A stretch of DNA of 64,000 nt. Source: Neorhizobium huautlense (lineage in GTDB: Bacteria; Pseudomonadota; Alphaproteobacteria; Rhizobiales; Rhizobiaceae). The notes beneath the pieces are model-generated. The model was not told the origin of the DNA. It was given only the letters and a program-made list of their open reading frames with translations, and made no database searches. The position numbers and the translations under genes were made by a program. The stretch covers positions 1 to 64,000 of the forward strand of contig NZ_PVBM01000003.1 of NCBI RefSeq assembly GCF_002968575.1. Direction: 5' to 3'. This document shows, piece by piece, positions 18,070-27,265 of this stretch (the first letter of the stretch is position 1; each line of letters starts with the position of its first letter).

Positions 18070-19149
18070 ATGGCGACATTGTCTCTTCAGAACGTTCAAA
18101 AATCCTACGGTGGCCTTCAGGTCCTGCACGGGATCGATGTGGAGCTTGAAGACGGAGGTTTCCTCGTTCTCCTTGGCCCGTCCGGCTGCGGAAAATCTAC
18201 ACTCCTCAACCTGATCGCCGGGCTCGACGACATCTCGGCGGGCGATATCCGCATCGATGGCCGTTCGGTTGTCGAGCTCGCCCCGAAAGACCGCAATATC
18301 GCAATGGTTTTCCAGTCCTATGCGCTCTATCCAACGATGACGGTCGAACGGAATATCGGGTTCGGCCTGGAGATGCGCGGTATCAACGGCATTGAACGCA
18401 GTGCTGCGGTCAAGAAGGCGGCAGACCTCCTGCAGATTTCGCATCTGCTCGACAGACGGCCCGCCAATCTGTCCGGCGGGCAACGACAGCGCGTTGCCAT
18501 GGGCCGTGCCATCGTACGCAATCCCGACTTGTTCCTTTTCGATGAACCGCTTTCAAATCTTGATGCGAAGCTCCGCGCCGAAATGCGTACCGAGATCAAG
18601 CGGCTTCATGGAAGACTCGGCACGAGCGTCGTGTACGTCACGCACGACCAGATCGAAGCCATGACACTCGGCACCAAAGTGGCTGTCATGAAGGGCGGCT
18701 ACATCCAGCAGTTTGCGGACCCCCAGACGATCTATGAAAAACCGGCCAATATGTTTGTCGCCGGATTCATTGGCTCGCCCCCGATGAATTTCGTGACGGG
18801 AACATTGACTTCAGATGGTCGTCTTGCACGTTTCGAGGCGCCCGGCGTCCGCGTAGAGGCCCCAATGTCTTCCGGCGAGATTTTCCGCGCGAAAGCAGCC
18901 GTTCTCGGGATCAGACCTGAGGAGTTGAAAATAGCCGACGTTACAGGCTCGATGCTGACGGGGACAATTGACGTCATTGAACCAACCGGCCCAGACACAA
19001 TCGTAACCGTACGAGTCGGGGATCAAGCCGTTGTCGCACGGTTGCCGTCGCGGTTCTCTTCAAAGGCCGGAGACGGTGTCTACCTGCGCGCGGAGTTGGC
19101 AGGACTTAGCCTGTTCGACGCAGTCACTGAGATGCGCATCCAGCTGTAG
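18070..19149 (+). CDS. Sugar ABC ATPase, MalK/UgpC type
   Basis: A 359-residue ATPase: Walker A GPSGCGKST (residues 36-44), Q-loop FQSYALYPTMTV near 80, LSGGQRQRVAMGRA near 134-147, Walker B FLFDEPLSNLD near 155-165, switch His in VYVTHDQIEAMT, and a C-terminal OB-fold regulatory domain. It completes the importer. There is no coupled gene afterwards, so it closes the operon. Confidence 0.95.
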   Translation: MATLSLQNVQKSYGGLQVLHGIDVELEDGGFLVLLGPSGCGKSTLLNLIAGLDDISAGDIRIDGRSVVELAPKDRNIAMVFQSYALYPTMTVERNIGFGLEMRGINGIERSAAVKKAADLLQISHLLDRRPANLSGGQRQRVAMGRAIVRNPDLFLFDEPLSNLDAKLRAEMRTEIKRLHGRLGTSVVYVTHDQIEAMTLGTKVAVMKGGYIQQFADPQTIYEKPANMFVAGFIGSPPMNFVTGTLTSDGRLARFEAPGVRVEAPMSSGEIFRAKAAVLGIRPEELKIADVTGSMLTGTIDVIEPTGPDTIVTVRVGDQAVVARLPSRFSSKAGDGVYLRAELAGLSLFDAVTEMRIQL

Positions 19150-19178
19150 CCGGATTCATTTTGAAACTTGGAAGTAAT

Positions 19179-19520
19179 TTATCGGGAAATAGATGCGCCG
19201 GTCACGCCCTTCAACCGCTCAGCTTTGAGAGACCTACGCGTCTCCTTCCGGTATGGCCGCGCGAAATGCCTTTCGAGCCTTGCGCCAAGCGCCGATATGC
19301 TCCAGCACAATGCGAAATAGACGATCAGGATCGCGCCATACACGAGATAAGCGGGGCTTCCGCCTTTGGAAATCGTCGTCTGCTCGATCAGGATCTGAGC
19401 GGAACGGAAAAGCTCGTTCGCGCCGAGCACAGCACCGAGCGAACTTGCCTGACCGCAACCTTCTTCGGCCCGAAGGGTGTTGTTTTCACCGAAGCGGATG
19501 AAGTTTGCGTAGTCGGTCAT
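19179..19520 (-). pseudogene. Chimeric fragment ending in an amino-acid ABC permease C-terminus
   Basis: The open frame of 113 residues starts at ATG 19520 with GGAGA upstream. Its first 13 residues (MTDYANFIRFGEN) match no permease I know, while residues about 28-95 (LGAVLGANELFRSAQILIEQTT, then AYLVYGAILIVYFALCWSISALGARLERHFA) look like the last third of a HisM/GlnP-type permease. The expected N-terminal membrane helices and EAA loop are absent. This is most simply a rearrangement scar joining a foreign gene start to a permease tail. Confidence 0.5.
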
Positions 19521-19898
19521 TGTCTGTCTCCGTTGGTTGCGGTTGCCACCCGAAGGGCAAGCCCCCTCGGGCGAAAGCCCGCCCCGCGGCGGGCGGTCGG
19601 ACGGGTCAAGGGGTCGTGACGGGGAAAAAACGGAAGGTTCGGCCGCAGGCGGAAAGCCTTTTTTTCCCGGCGCGACAAGCGGTTTCGCCGCGCCTGCCCC
19701 TTGATCCGGGCGGCCGACGATGTCATGGGGCGAAACAAGCAGACGCGGCCCGGAGCGGGCCTCATCGCCGGGTGCAAAGCGCCCGATGGACAAGCGGTCG
19801 TCACCGGGATCGGCGGAGACGGCAAAGGGCCGGCTCCGTGCCATCGGTATAGAGCGCAGTCCGCTCACCGAGCGGATGATCCCCCACGCCGAAATCTT
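19521..19898. other. GC-rich non-coding stretch with hairpins
   Basis: No convincing gene is seen. It holds a strong stem GCCCGCC-ccgc-GGCGGGC (19577-19594), a run of seven T after AAGCC near 19660-19667, and GGCGCG/CGCGCC arms around 19670-19695. Long minus-strand frames through it are a product of base composition. It could be the leader of the gene whose start survives at 19520. Confidence 0.4.
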
Positions 19899-19953
19899 AT
19901 TGCATATTTCGCATAAAATACGTAAATTACCTACTTCGAAATCGAGGCCGAAG

Positions 19954-20205
19954 ATGAAGCAGTATACGTTTTCCGACATGAACCGGGCGTCCGGAGAAAT
20001 CCTGGAGGCCGCCCTGATCGAACCGGTCGCTCTCACCAAGCGCGGCAAGCAGAAGCTGGTGATCCTCACAGCCGATGCCTATGAGCGCCTGAAGGGTGAG
20101 CAGCATACCAAAGCTTACCTCCTGGAAGATGCTCCCGACGACATCCATAACGAGTTGATGGAAGGCATCGATGCAATCCTCGACGAGGCGGATCGCAATG
20201 CTTGA
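19954..20205 (+). CDS. Type II antitoxin, Phd/YefM family
   Basis: An 83-residue protein. The N-terminal half (YTFSDMNRASGEILEAALIEPVALTKRGKQKLVILTADAYERLK) follows the Phd/YefM DNA-binding fold, where the core NR-x-G..L..A....V.LTKRGK..LVI is distinctive. The acidic C-terminal tail (EDAPDDIHNELMEGIDAILDEADRNA) would bind the toxin. It overlaps the toxin gene by 8 nt. The AT-rich segment 19899-19950, with TTGCATATTTCGCATAAAAT, is the likely autoregulated promoter. Confidence 0.85.
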   Translation: MKQYTFSDMNRASGEILEAALIEPVALTKRGKQKLVILTADAYERLKGEQHTKAYLLEDAPDDIHNELMEGIDAILDEADRNA

Positions 20206-20593
20206 ACGGGGCCAGATCGTCCGCTTCCATTATCTGTGGGCCAGACAGGCGGATGCCGGCGAGGAATCCGGCCGCAAGGCGCGACCGGTTTGCATCGTCG
20301 TGCGCGCGCCCGGCAATCCCGGTGCTGTCTACCTCTTCCCGATCACCTCACAGGAACCGCAGGACGGTCACATTTCACTTTCCTTTTCCGAAATGGAATG
20401 CCGCCGCGCCGGTCTTTCCTTTCCGTGCTGGATCATTCTCGATGAGTATAATCGCGTCGATCTCGACAAGGCTTTCGACTTCGCCTCGACCCGGCCCATC
20501 GGCAGTGTAAGCACCGCCTTCCTCGAAAAGATCGCAACGGCAGTCAAGCAAGCTTCCGCAATCCGCCGGCTTAGGGGCGTCAACCGATCTTAG
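20198..20593 (+). CDS. Probable type II toxin, PemK/MazF-like
   Basis: A 131-residue protein translated from ATG 20198, which overlaps the antitoxin stop. It begins LERGQIVRFHYLW and contains GRKARPVCIVV, GAVYLFPITSQEP and WIILDEYNRVDLDKAF. This order resembles the SH3-like barrel of PemK/MazF endoribonucleases (G-D/Q-I-V ... K-x-RP-V-V ... PIT). The identification rests on this pattern and on the antitoxin neighbour; the family assignment should be regarded as probable. Confidence 0.65.
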   Translation: MLERGQIVRFHYLWARQADAGEESGRKARPVCIVVRAPGNPGAVYLFPITSQEPQDGHISLSFSEMECRRAGLSFPCWIILDEYNRVDLDKAFDFASTRPIGSVSTAFLEKIATAVKQASAIRRLRGVNRS

Positions 20594-21070
20594 GGGAATG
20601 ATATGGCGATGAACGATCTTGAATGCGCCGCACTCAAGCGGTGGCTGAAGATCGCCCGGTAACGTGAACCATCTTGGAGACCTGCATTTGGGGCCAGGCG
20701 GACGTTTCCCACGAGGCTCCGGAAAACCCTACGGCGCTATATGGGAGCGCGGGTTTCCTCCGCTTGGCTACCGCTCGCCTGCGATGCCGGCTCACTCCGG
20801 CGGCGGTCGCGCCGCCCGGCGGCACTGCGGCTGGAAAACGAATTCGAACAGCGCTCGCGCGCAGACTTAACCTGTCGATCGCGCCAGCGCGACGTGAAAC
20901 GAGCACGGAGCGATCCGGAAAAGATGAAGAGTATCGGAGAAATCAGCATAGATGGGTTAATCGGCTTCGTGCCCCCCTTCTGCCCGGAATAAGGAGCCGC
21001 ACCGCACTGCCGATGATAAAAGTGGCCCTGTCGGAAACCAGGCACAACCATCATGCAGAGGAGCGCAGCC
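20594..21070. other. No gene recognised; leader of IS remnant
   Basis: A 19-codon frame (20603-20662, MAMNDLECAALKRWLKIAR) has an AGGGGAA site but is too short to judge. The rest shows no coding signal in any frame that I trust. The stretch just before 21071 is probably the left flank of the IS110-type remnant. Confidence 0.35.
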
Positions 21071-21595
21071 ATGAAACACTATGCCGGCCTCGATGTCTCG
21101 GTCAAAGAAACGAGCGTCTGTATCGTCGATGAAAGCGGGAAGCTATGCCGGGAACGGAAGGTGGTCTCCCACCCGGATGACCTTGTTACCATCCTGAGCG
21201 ATCCGGTATTCAGCTTGGAGAGAGTGGGCGTTGAGGCAGGGCCGCTATCGCAGTGGCTGTTCGAAGGACTGGCAAAGGCTGGGTTCCCGGAATTCTGCAT
21301 CGAGACGCGCCACACCAAAGCTTTTCTGGATGCCCTGCAGCAGAACAAAAGCGACAGGAACGATGCACGCGGCATCGCCCACATGATGCGGGTCGGCCTG
21401 TTCAAGGATGTGCACGTGAAGACGCTCATCAGCCAGAAGCGTCGCGCCTTGCTAACGGCCCGATCGCTGCTGCAGGAAAAGGCGATTGACCTGGGGAACG
21501 AGATGCGTGGGCTGCTGCGCAACTTCGGACTGAAGGTTGGCCATGCCTCGGGCGGCACATTCGAGAGGAGAATACTCGAGCCCATCGAACACGAC
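21071..21595 (+). mobile_element. IS110-family transposase, N-terminal part only
   Basis: The DEDD catalytic domain of an IS110-type transposase is intact at the N-terminus: HYAGLDVSVKETSVCIVD (first Asp), VEAGPLSQWLFEGL (Glu), TRHTKAFLDALQQNKSDRNDARGIAHMMRVG (Asp pair). The frame ends at about residue 170, after NFGLKVGHASGGTFERR, where sequence switches to an IS1182-type transposase. The C-terminal transposase_20 domain with the catalytic Ser is missing, so it cannot be active. Confidence 0.85.
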
Positions 21596-22627
21596 GTTGT
21601 GCTTGCTGCGCGAGCTATTTGAGACGACGGTACGCCGCTGCATCGAGGAGGGCCTTGTCGGCGGCGAAGGATTTGCCGTCGACGCGAGCCTGATCAAGGC
21701 GGATGCGAACAAGCAGCGCTCGGCGGAAGGGTCCGAGCCGGTCGACTGGAAGTCGATGGCCGAGAGCCGTCGCTCGGTCCAGGAATATCTCGACACCGTC
21801 GATGACGCTGCATTGGGTGCAGCGAGCGAGGTGAAGCCGAAGTTCGTATCGAGGTCCGACCCGGCGGCCCAGTGGACGGGAGCGCAGAAGGGCCATGCTT
21901 TCTTCGCCTACGCCACCAACTATCTGATGGATATGAACAATGCCGTGATCGTCGACGTCGAGGCGAGCCGGGCGATCCGCCAGGCCGAGGTCGGTGCGGC
22001 ACGCACGATGATCGAACGCACCCAGGATCGCTTCGACCTTTATCCGGAACGGCTGGCCGCCGATAGCGCCTATGGTTCTGCCGAGATGCTGGGCTGGCTG
22101 GTGCACGAGCGAGGGATAGAGCCGCACATTCCGGTCTTCGACAAATCCGAACGGCGCGACGGTACGTTCGAAAAGGCGACTTTGTCTATGACCACAAGCG
22201 CGATCTCTATACCTGCCCTGGCGGAAAAGAGTTACGCTCGCGGCAGATCACCTACAAAAGGGAGCGCCCGCTTGTCGATGAGAACGGCATGATACGCTAC
22301 CGGGCCAGCAAGCACGACTGCGATGCCTGCGCCCTGAAACCCAAATGCTGCCCGACCACCCCGGCGCGCAAGATACCGCGCTCTATCCATGAGGGCGCTC
22401 GCGACATGGCACGCGATATCGCCAAGACGGAAGCCTATGTCACATCGAGACGGGAGCGGAAGAAGGTCGAGATGCTCTTTGCCCACCTCAAACGCATCCT
22501 CCGATTGGATCGCTTGCGACTCCGAGGGCCGAACGGAGCACGTGATGAGTTCCACCTCGCAGCCGCAGCCCAAAACCTCCGGAAACTGGCAAAGCTGATC
22601 CCCGCGCCGATGCCGAATTCGGCGTGA
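21596..22627 (+). mobile_element. IS1182-family transposase fragment, frameshifted
   Basis: From about 21596 the frame reads LLRELFETTVRRCIEEGLVGGEGFAVDASLIKADANKQRS, the central part of an IS1182 transposase; the N-terminal roughly 120 residues are lost at the junction. The DDE core continues (YATNYLMDMNNAVIVDVEASRAIRQAEV; RLAADSAYGSAEMLGWL). Near 22175-22185 one base is lost in GAAAAGG, and the correct reading (GDFVYDHKRDLYTCPGGKELRSRQ) resumes in another frame to the stop at 22627 with the C-terminal HLKRILRLDRLRLRGPNGARDEFHLAAAAQNLRKLAKL. A dead element. Confidence 0.85.
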
Positions 22628-23349
22628 GGGGAAATATACCCCAGCGCGTCCGTCGCAATCCAAATGCTGCCACCGATCCCGAACCGACTATTTCAACGGT
22701 ATCCGCCAACACCGGACATTGCGGCTGCCGCAAAACTCCCTATTCTGCGACATTGCAAAAGCCAGGAAAACAAGTGCCGCTTTAATTGGGAGATTTGCGA
22801 CAAACGCGATCGCCCAAGTACCATGTACTTCCTGCAAAGGCGTCGTAGGTCTCCGAGGCCCTACGTCACATATGAAAGGAGAGCCAAATCAAAACCGATT
22901 GGAGTCTGATCGGGGAAATGATCGGCGCGGCGTTTGATGCTTATGAACGGATGGAGGTGGCCGGCTAGGCGTGTCTTCTGGAGAGGGGAATGTGTAGCGA
23001 AAGGCGATGCAGAACCTGCGGCCAAGATGCGGTAAGGCCCGCGCCGCCAGGCGATCGACTTGGCGTCATCGACCACGGCTTATATTCCCGTCCTTAGCGG
23101 GTCCGGGAACAATATCGTGTGGGGTATGTGCTATGGCGGATCGGCGAACTCGGCTATGAACGCTGGGTTGGGCGTGAATAACCTCCGCTAGCGAAACAAT
23201 CGAAGGGTTGGTCTGGCGAAGCGCCGTCGATCTTTAATGCGGCCGGAATCGCAAATATTATCTGGACGTTCGTTGTCTTCGGCCCAAGTCTTTTAAAATT
23301 TCAAGATGGAACCGGGCCTGTCCGGATCGCTTGCACAAGGTGTTTGAAA
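22628..23349. other. 722-nt stretch without recognised gene
   Basis: Short open frames exist in several phases but none has a family signature or good start. It likely combines the end of the IS remnant with the upstream region of the reductase gene. TTTTAAAATTT near 23293-23303 is an A/T-rich spot about 50 nt before that gene. Confidence 0.4.
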
Positions 23350-24321
23350 ATGCGTTTCATAATTCATGGTGTGGGTGCCATCGGCGGCACGATTGCGGTC
23401 TCGCTTGCTTCGGCCAGTCAGAAGGTCATCGGGATCGCGCGCGGCGAGCAGCTAAAGGCGATCAAAGCGAAGGGGCTGACATTGCGGACTCCCAGGGGAA
23501 CCGAGACCTGTCACTTCGAATGCGTGGAATCGCCGAGCGCGATCGCGCTTCTTCCTGACGATGTGGTGCTGGTCTGTACGAAGACCCAACACATGGGTGC
23601 AGTGATCGAGCAACTCGCGGCGGCTGGCCTTCAGGACCAGTCGATCTTCTGCTTCCAGAACGGTGTCGAGAACGAACGCACCGCTTTGCGGCGTTTTGCC
23701 AATGTACATGGCGTGAGCGTCATACTGCCGGCGGACTATGTCACGCCCGGCGAGATCCTCGCCTTCGGATCACCTCACTCCGGCTATTTCTATCTTGGCC
23801 GGTATCCGCAAGGTTTCGACAGTGTCGATGAAGCCGTCGCGGAGGCGCTCACGGCGTCAGGCCTGCCAGCCTTTGTGGTTCCGGACGTGATGAAGAACAA
23901 ATATGGAAAGCTGCTCTTAAACCTTCACAACATCGTCGAGGCCGCATGCGCCGACCAGGGCGATATCGCGCCAATCGTCGACCTTCTCCGCGAAGAGGCA
24001 GAGGTGGTTTTCGCCGCTTCGGGCGTGCAATGGCAGAGCGTCGGTGAAACCGATCCCAACCGTGGAAGGCTGATGAAGATGGCATCGATCGCAGGTTTCA
24101 GCCGTGCGGGGAGCTCCTCCATGCAAAGCCTTGCCCGCTCCACGGGATCTATCGAGACCGATTATCTCAACGGTGAAGTCGTTCTACTGGGGCGGCTGCA
24201 TGGTGTCCCCACACCTGCCAATACCTGGTTCTGCGAACTCGCTGCCCGCATGGTACGAGAAAAACTGCGGCCCGGAACGATTCCGCTGGACGAGGTCAAG
24301 CGGGCGCTGTCTCTCGCTTAG
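23350..24321 (+). CDS. Ketopantoate reductase family (PanE/ApbA-like)
   Basis: A 323-residue NAD(P)-dependent reductase. The Rossmann motif is at the very N-terminus (MRFIIHGVGAIGGTIA, GxGxxG), followed by VLVCTKTQHMGAVIEQL with the family Lys and FCFQNGVENERT (Asn). The C-terminal helical domain includes NKYGKLLLNLHN (Lys/Asn) and SIETDYLNGEVVLLGRLHGVPTPAN (Glu, substrate region). The start at 23350 follows AAGGTG by 8 nt. Many plasmid-borne members act on 2-keto acids other than ketopantoate, so the substrate is open. Confidence 0.88.
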   Translation: MRFIIHGVGAIGGTIAVSLASASQKVIGIARGEQLKAIKAKGLTLRTPRGTETCHFECVESPSAIALLPDDVVLVCTKTQHMGAVIEQLAAAGLQDQSIFCFQNGVENERTALRRFANVHGVSVILPADYVTPGEILAFGSPHSGYFYLGRYPQGFDSVDEAVAEALTASGLPAFVVPDVMKNKYGKLLLNLHNIVEAACADQGDIAPIVDLLREEAEVVFAASGVQWQSVGETDPNRGRLMKMASIAGFSRAGSSSMQSLARSTGSIETDYLNGEVVLLGRLHGVPTPANTWFCELAARMVREKLRPGTIPLDEVKRALSLA

Positions 24322-24565
24322 AGTATCGGGTTTGATCAACATCTGTGTGCAGCCGGTGGTCGAAGGCACCCAATGACAGAAGGTGCAAGAGCGGCTTCAT
24401 TATGTGATCGAACGGACCCGTTCCGCCGGCTGCTCCTAACGCAAGATGCGTCGCAAATATCCTAACATATCAAACAAATCCTCCAGCCCTGAAAAGTAAA
24501 GGGAATTTTCGTCGCGAAACTCGCTCTCAAAAGTCGAAGTTTCGCGACAGACATTTGCGACAGAT

Positions 24566-24712
24566 TTAAGCTGCGAGTGACATGCCCTCGGCCTTACGCT
24601 CCACGAGCGCCCAAATGTGGCCGAACGGATCGAAGATCGAGGCCACGCGGCGGCCTATCACGTCAGTCTGGATTTCGTCTCGGATCACAGCTCCACTGAC
24701 GTCTGAAACTCC
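24566..24712 (-). pseudogene. Fragment of a VOC/PhnB-like protein
   Basis: The C-terminal 48 or so residues of a minus-strand frame ending at 24566 (GAVIRDEIQTDVIGRRVASIFDPFGHIWALVERK) match the final beta strands of PhnB-type vicinal-oxygen-chelate proteins, where R.A...DPFGH.W.L is the hallmark. Upstream residues do not fit the family, so this is probably a truncated remnant. Confidence 0.5.
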
Positions 24713-25007
24713 CTTTTGAAGGGCATAATCCTGAGCGAGTTTATTGTACAGTCTGGGTGGCGCGCACAGACCAGGTGTCCCGTCATACGCCCAGAAAATG
24801 CCTTCAAACGTCTCAAAATCCAATCGTTCAGTTCGTTGGTATTTGCCGCTATGGGTGAGCTACCGGTTCTCGCCCACAATACCTCCCGCGCCGATCGGGA
24901 AACACACGCTCAGTAAGACCCCTTTGTCGTGGAAGATGTCGTCACCGCAGACATTCTCGAAATCGCAGCCGCACTGGTGAGAGCCTGGCTTTTCTCAAGG
25001 TTGAGGC

Positions 25008-25562
25008 GTGAGGGCAACGATCCCGGGCCCGGACGGGCAGTTCCGCTGTCGTTGGTGTCCTGCCGCTCCGGAAATTCTGCCCTTTCGCGAAAGAGAGTGG
25101 GGCTTTCCCGTCAACGATGACAGCCGCCTATTCGAAAGACTCTGCCTGGAAGGTTTTCAATCCGGTTTGAGCTGGCGCACGATCCTGGCCAAGCGGGAGA
25201 ACTTTCGAGCCGCCTTTCTCGGCTTCGATTTCGACCATATCACGCGATTTGCGGACGCCGACGTCGAGCGTCTCCTGCAGGGCCCTGGCATCGTGCGCCA
25301 TCGAGGGAAGATCGCGGCGGTGGTCAAAAACGCGCGGCGCGCCCACGAACTGGTCAAGCAGGAAGGATCGCTGGCCTCCTATGTCTGGCGCTTCGAGCCG
25401 AAGGCGTTCGAGCTTTCGCCTCCACAGACGTGGTCGGTGTCGGCCGCGTCCGTCGCCATGTCGAAAGATCTCAAGAGGCGCGGTTGGTCCTTCGTCGGCC
25501 CCACCACCGTCTATGCTTTCATGCAGGCGATGGGCCTGATCAACGATCACGCGGAGAGCTGA
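25008..25562 (+). CDS. tag: DNA-3-methyladenine glycosylase I
   Basis: A 184-residue base-excision repair enzyme that removes 3-methyladenine. It carries EWGFPVNDDSRLFERLCLEGFQSGLSWRTILAKRENFRAAF (residues 30-69, catalytic Glu48), GIVRHRGKI and SFVGPTTVYAFMQAMGLINDH. The start is GTG at 25008. Of the four zinc-snap ligands known in E. coli Tag, a Cys near residue 14/17 and His181 are present, but the second ligand position is Arg27 (FRERE instead of YHDxE) and the protein stops before the last Cys. The zinc site may be absent. Confidence 0.9.
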   Translation: MRATIPGPDGQFRCRWCPAAPEILPFREREWGFPVNDDSRLFERLCLEGFQSGLSWRTILAKRENFRAAFLGFDFDHITRFADADVERLLQGPGIVRHRGKIAAVVKNARRAHELVKQEGSLASYVWRFEPKAFELSPPQTWSVSAASVAMSKDLKRRGWSFVGPTTVYAFMQAMGLINDHAES

Positions 25563-25627
25563 GTCATTAGAGACAAGGCGGCAGCAGCCAGGGCAGCCTT
25601 CCGGCGCCCGACTGCGACCAAGCGGAC

Positions 25628-26164
25628 TTAAACCGCACCCGTGTATTCGCCCCTCGCCGGATAGTCATTCTTGATCACGAAGTCCAACGCCTGCACCATC
25701 TCGGCGAAAATCGGCCGCGCAAACGGCATGGATTGCACCGAGAGCCAATAGACGGTTTGATCCGGCCTGATCAAGAATACGCCCGGCTCTGAGAAAAGCT
25801 CAGGCTCCTCGATACCGATCGACGTCTTTCCGCGCGAGGCGGATATATAAAGACCCCATTGCCGGGCCACGCTCAACGACAGGCCGTAACCGATGCGCAG
25901 GTGTTCGGCGCCGATCTTGTCGGCCATCTGCCGGGCGCGCTCCTCCCCGTCGGAACTCATGGCAATTGTGCGCACGCCGCGCTCTTGGAAGGCTGGCGTC
26001 AACCGTTCCAGCTCTTTGAGATAGTTTCCGCAGACGGGGCAGTGAAGGCCGCGGTAGAAGCACACGAGCGTCATGAGCGATGGGTTTTCACTCGTGAGAT
26101 CGAATTCTCCGTGCTGAAGAGTCTTGACGGTCAAATTGGGGGCCAGTGTCCTTGGGACCAACAT
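25628..26164 (-). CDS. Peroxiredoxin-like AhpC/TSA family protein
   Basis: A 178-residue thioredoxin-fold protein with VCFYRGLHCPVCGNYLKELERL (residues 34-55), a CxxC motif at the position of the peroxidatic Cys, and the strand GVRTIAMSSDGEERARQMADKIG. This matches the AhpC/TSA subgroup common in proteobacteria. It probably reduces peroxides or thiols in the cytoplasm. It is divergent from an AraC-type gene, which may regulate it. Confidence 0.85.
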   Translation of the reverse strand: MLVPRTLAPNLTVKTLQHGEFDLTSENPSLMTLVCFYRGLHCPVCGNYLKELERLTPAFQERGVRTIAMSSDGEERARQMADKIGAEHLRIGYGLSLSVARQWGLYISASRGKTSIGIEEPELFSEPGVFLIRPDQTVYWLSVQSMPFARPIFAEMVQALDFVIKNDYPARGEYTGAV

Positions 26165-26223
26165 CGATAGCTCCTTTAGGTGAAACTTCCGACGCCATGT
26201 TGACGTCGCGGCCTCATCATCCC

Positions 26224-26237
26224 ATGATCACGATCAT
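26224..26237. promoter_or_regulatory. Dyad in peroxiredoxin/AraC divergent region
   Basis: ATGATC-ac-GATCAT forms an imperfect palindrome between the two divergent genes; ATCATGAT recurs at the AraC start (26249-26256). The 89-nt gap is the only place for both promoters. Confidence 0.35.
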
Positions 26238-26253
26238 TATTGGTCCATGAATC

Positions 26254-27009
26254 ATGATCCAAAGTCTGAAAATTCTTCCGAAAGTCGATCGCCTAACGGC
26301 CTTCTTTGATGCGTTCGAGCTGGAAGCCTCGCTGGAACCGCCACCCATCAGCGATGGCCGTGCCCGACTGTTTGTAATTGGAGAACCGGGTGACCCCGCC
26401 GAACGGATCGTCCTCCACCCACGGGGCGACACGCCTCCCGAGCCATCGGCTTTGATAACCGCGGCGGTCGATTTCGAGGGGACGCATAACCCGCTGATGA
26501 ACGCTTTGCCGGACCGGGTCGTCGTCGACGTCAATGACATTCCTACCCTTCGCGACACCACGGCCGCCTTCATGGCGGAAGCGCTGGAATCGCGCTGCGG
26601 ACGCAGCGCCGCCCTTAACCGGCTTTGCGAAGTCATCGTCCTGCTTATCCTGAGGTCAGCGATCGACCGCGGGGCGACTGGACCGGGTTTGCTGGCGGGT
26701 TTGTCCCATCCCGCGCTACACCGGGCGTTGGTGGCAATGCATGATGCGCCAGCGCAAGCCTGGAACAGCAATGACCTTGCTAAGGTGGCGGGAATGTCAA
26801 GAAGCCATTTCATGGCCCTGTTTCGCGACGTGGTCGGCACGACACCGCAGGCTTATCTGACTGGATGGCGTCTGATTCTTGCTCGCCGAAAGCTCGCCGG
26901 AGGAGCAAAGGTGAAGGCAGTGGCGCGTCAGGTCGGCTTTGGCAGCGCGGCGGCCTTCTCCCGCGCATTCTTTCGGAAATTCGGGGACTGGCCGTCAGTC
27001 TGGTCGTAG
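26254..27009 (+). CDS. AraC-family transcriptional regulator
   Basis: A 251-residue regulator with an N-terminal cupin-type sensor domain (AraC_E group; LTAFFDAFELEASLEPP and LVIGEPGDPAERIVLHP) and a C-terminal double helix-turn-helix (VAGMSRSHFMALFRDVVGTTPQAYLTGWRLILARRKLAGGAKVKAVARQVGFGSAAAFSRAFFRKFGDWPSVW, residues about 178-250). It is divergent from the peroxiredoxin gene. No clear ribosome site precedes ATG 26254, so it may be weakly translated or nearly leaderless. Confidence 0.9.
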   Translation: MIQSLKILPKVDRLTAFFDAFELEASLEPPPISDGRARLFVIGEPGDPAERIVLHPRGDTPPEPSALITAAVDFEGTHNPLMNALPDRVVVDVNDIPTLRDTTAAFMAEALESRCGRSAALNRLCEVIVLLILRSAIDRGATGPGLLAGLSHPALHRALVAMHDAPAQAWNSNDLAKVAGMSRSHFMALFRDVVGTTPQAYLTGWRLILARRKLAGGAKVKAVARQVGFGSAAAFSRAFFRKFGDWPSVWS

Positions 27010-27265
27010 GCACGATTGAGGTGCCGGCACCGCTGGTCTTAGCGTGCCATCTGAGGACCACGGTTGCGGAGGTTGTTTCGTTGCGTCTGCCTGCAGCGTA
27101 ACCCCCGCGTTTTTCCCGCTCTCAAAGTAACGGCCGCATTCTTACGGTTAAGTGCCAAACGACACGCTCTTCGTTGATCACCAGGCCATGCTTCAGTCTC
27201 CGATCCGCCACTCCGGTTATTATGACTTCAGGGGAGACCGCTCCCGTATAGAGGGCCGGAGTGCA

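Noticed and set aside
19179-20069. 296-residue minus-strand protein
   Set aside because: Only the last 113 codons after the ribosome site at 19520 have protein-like features. The rest runs antisense through the antitoxin gene and the GC-rich leader.
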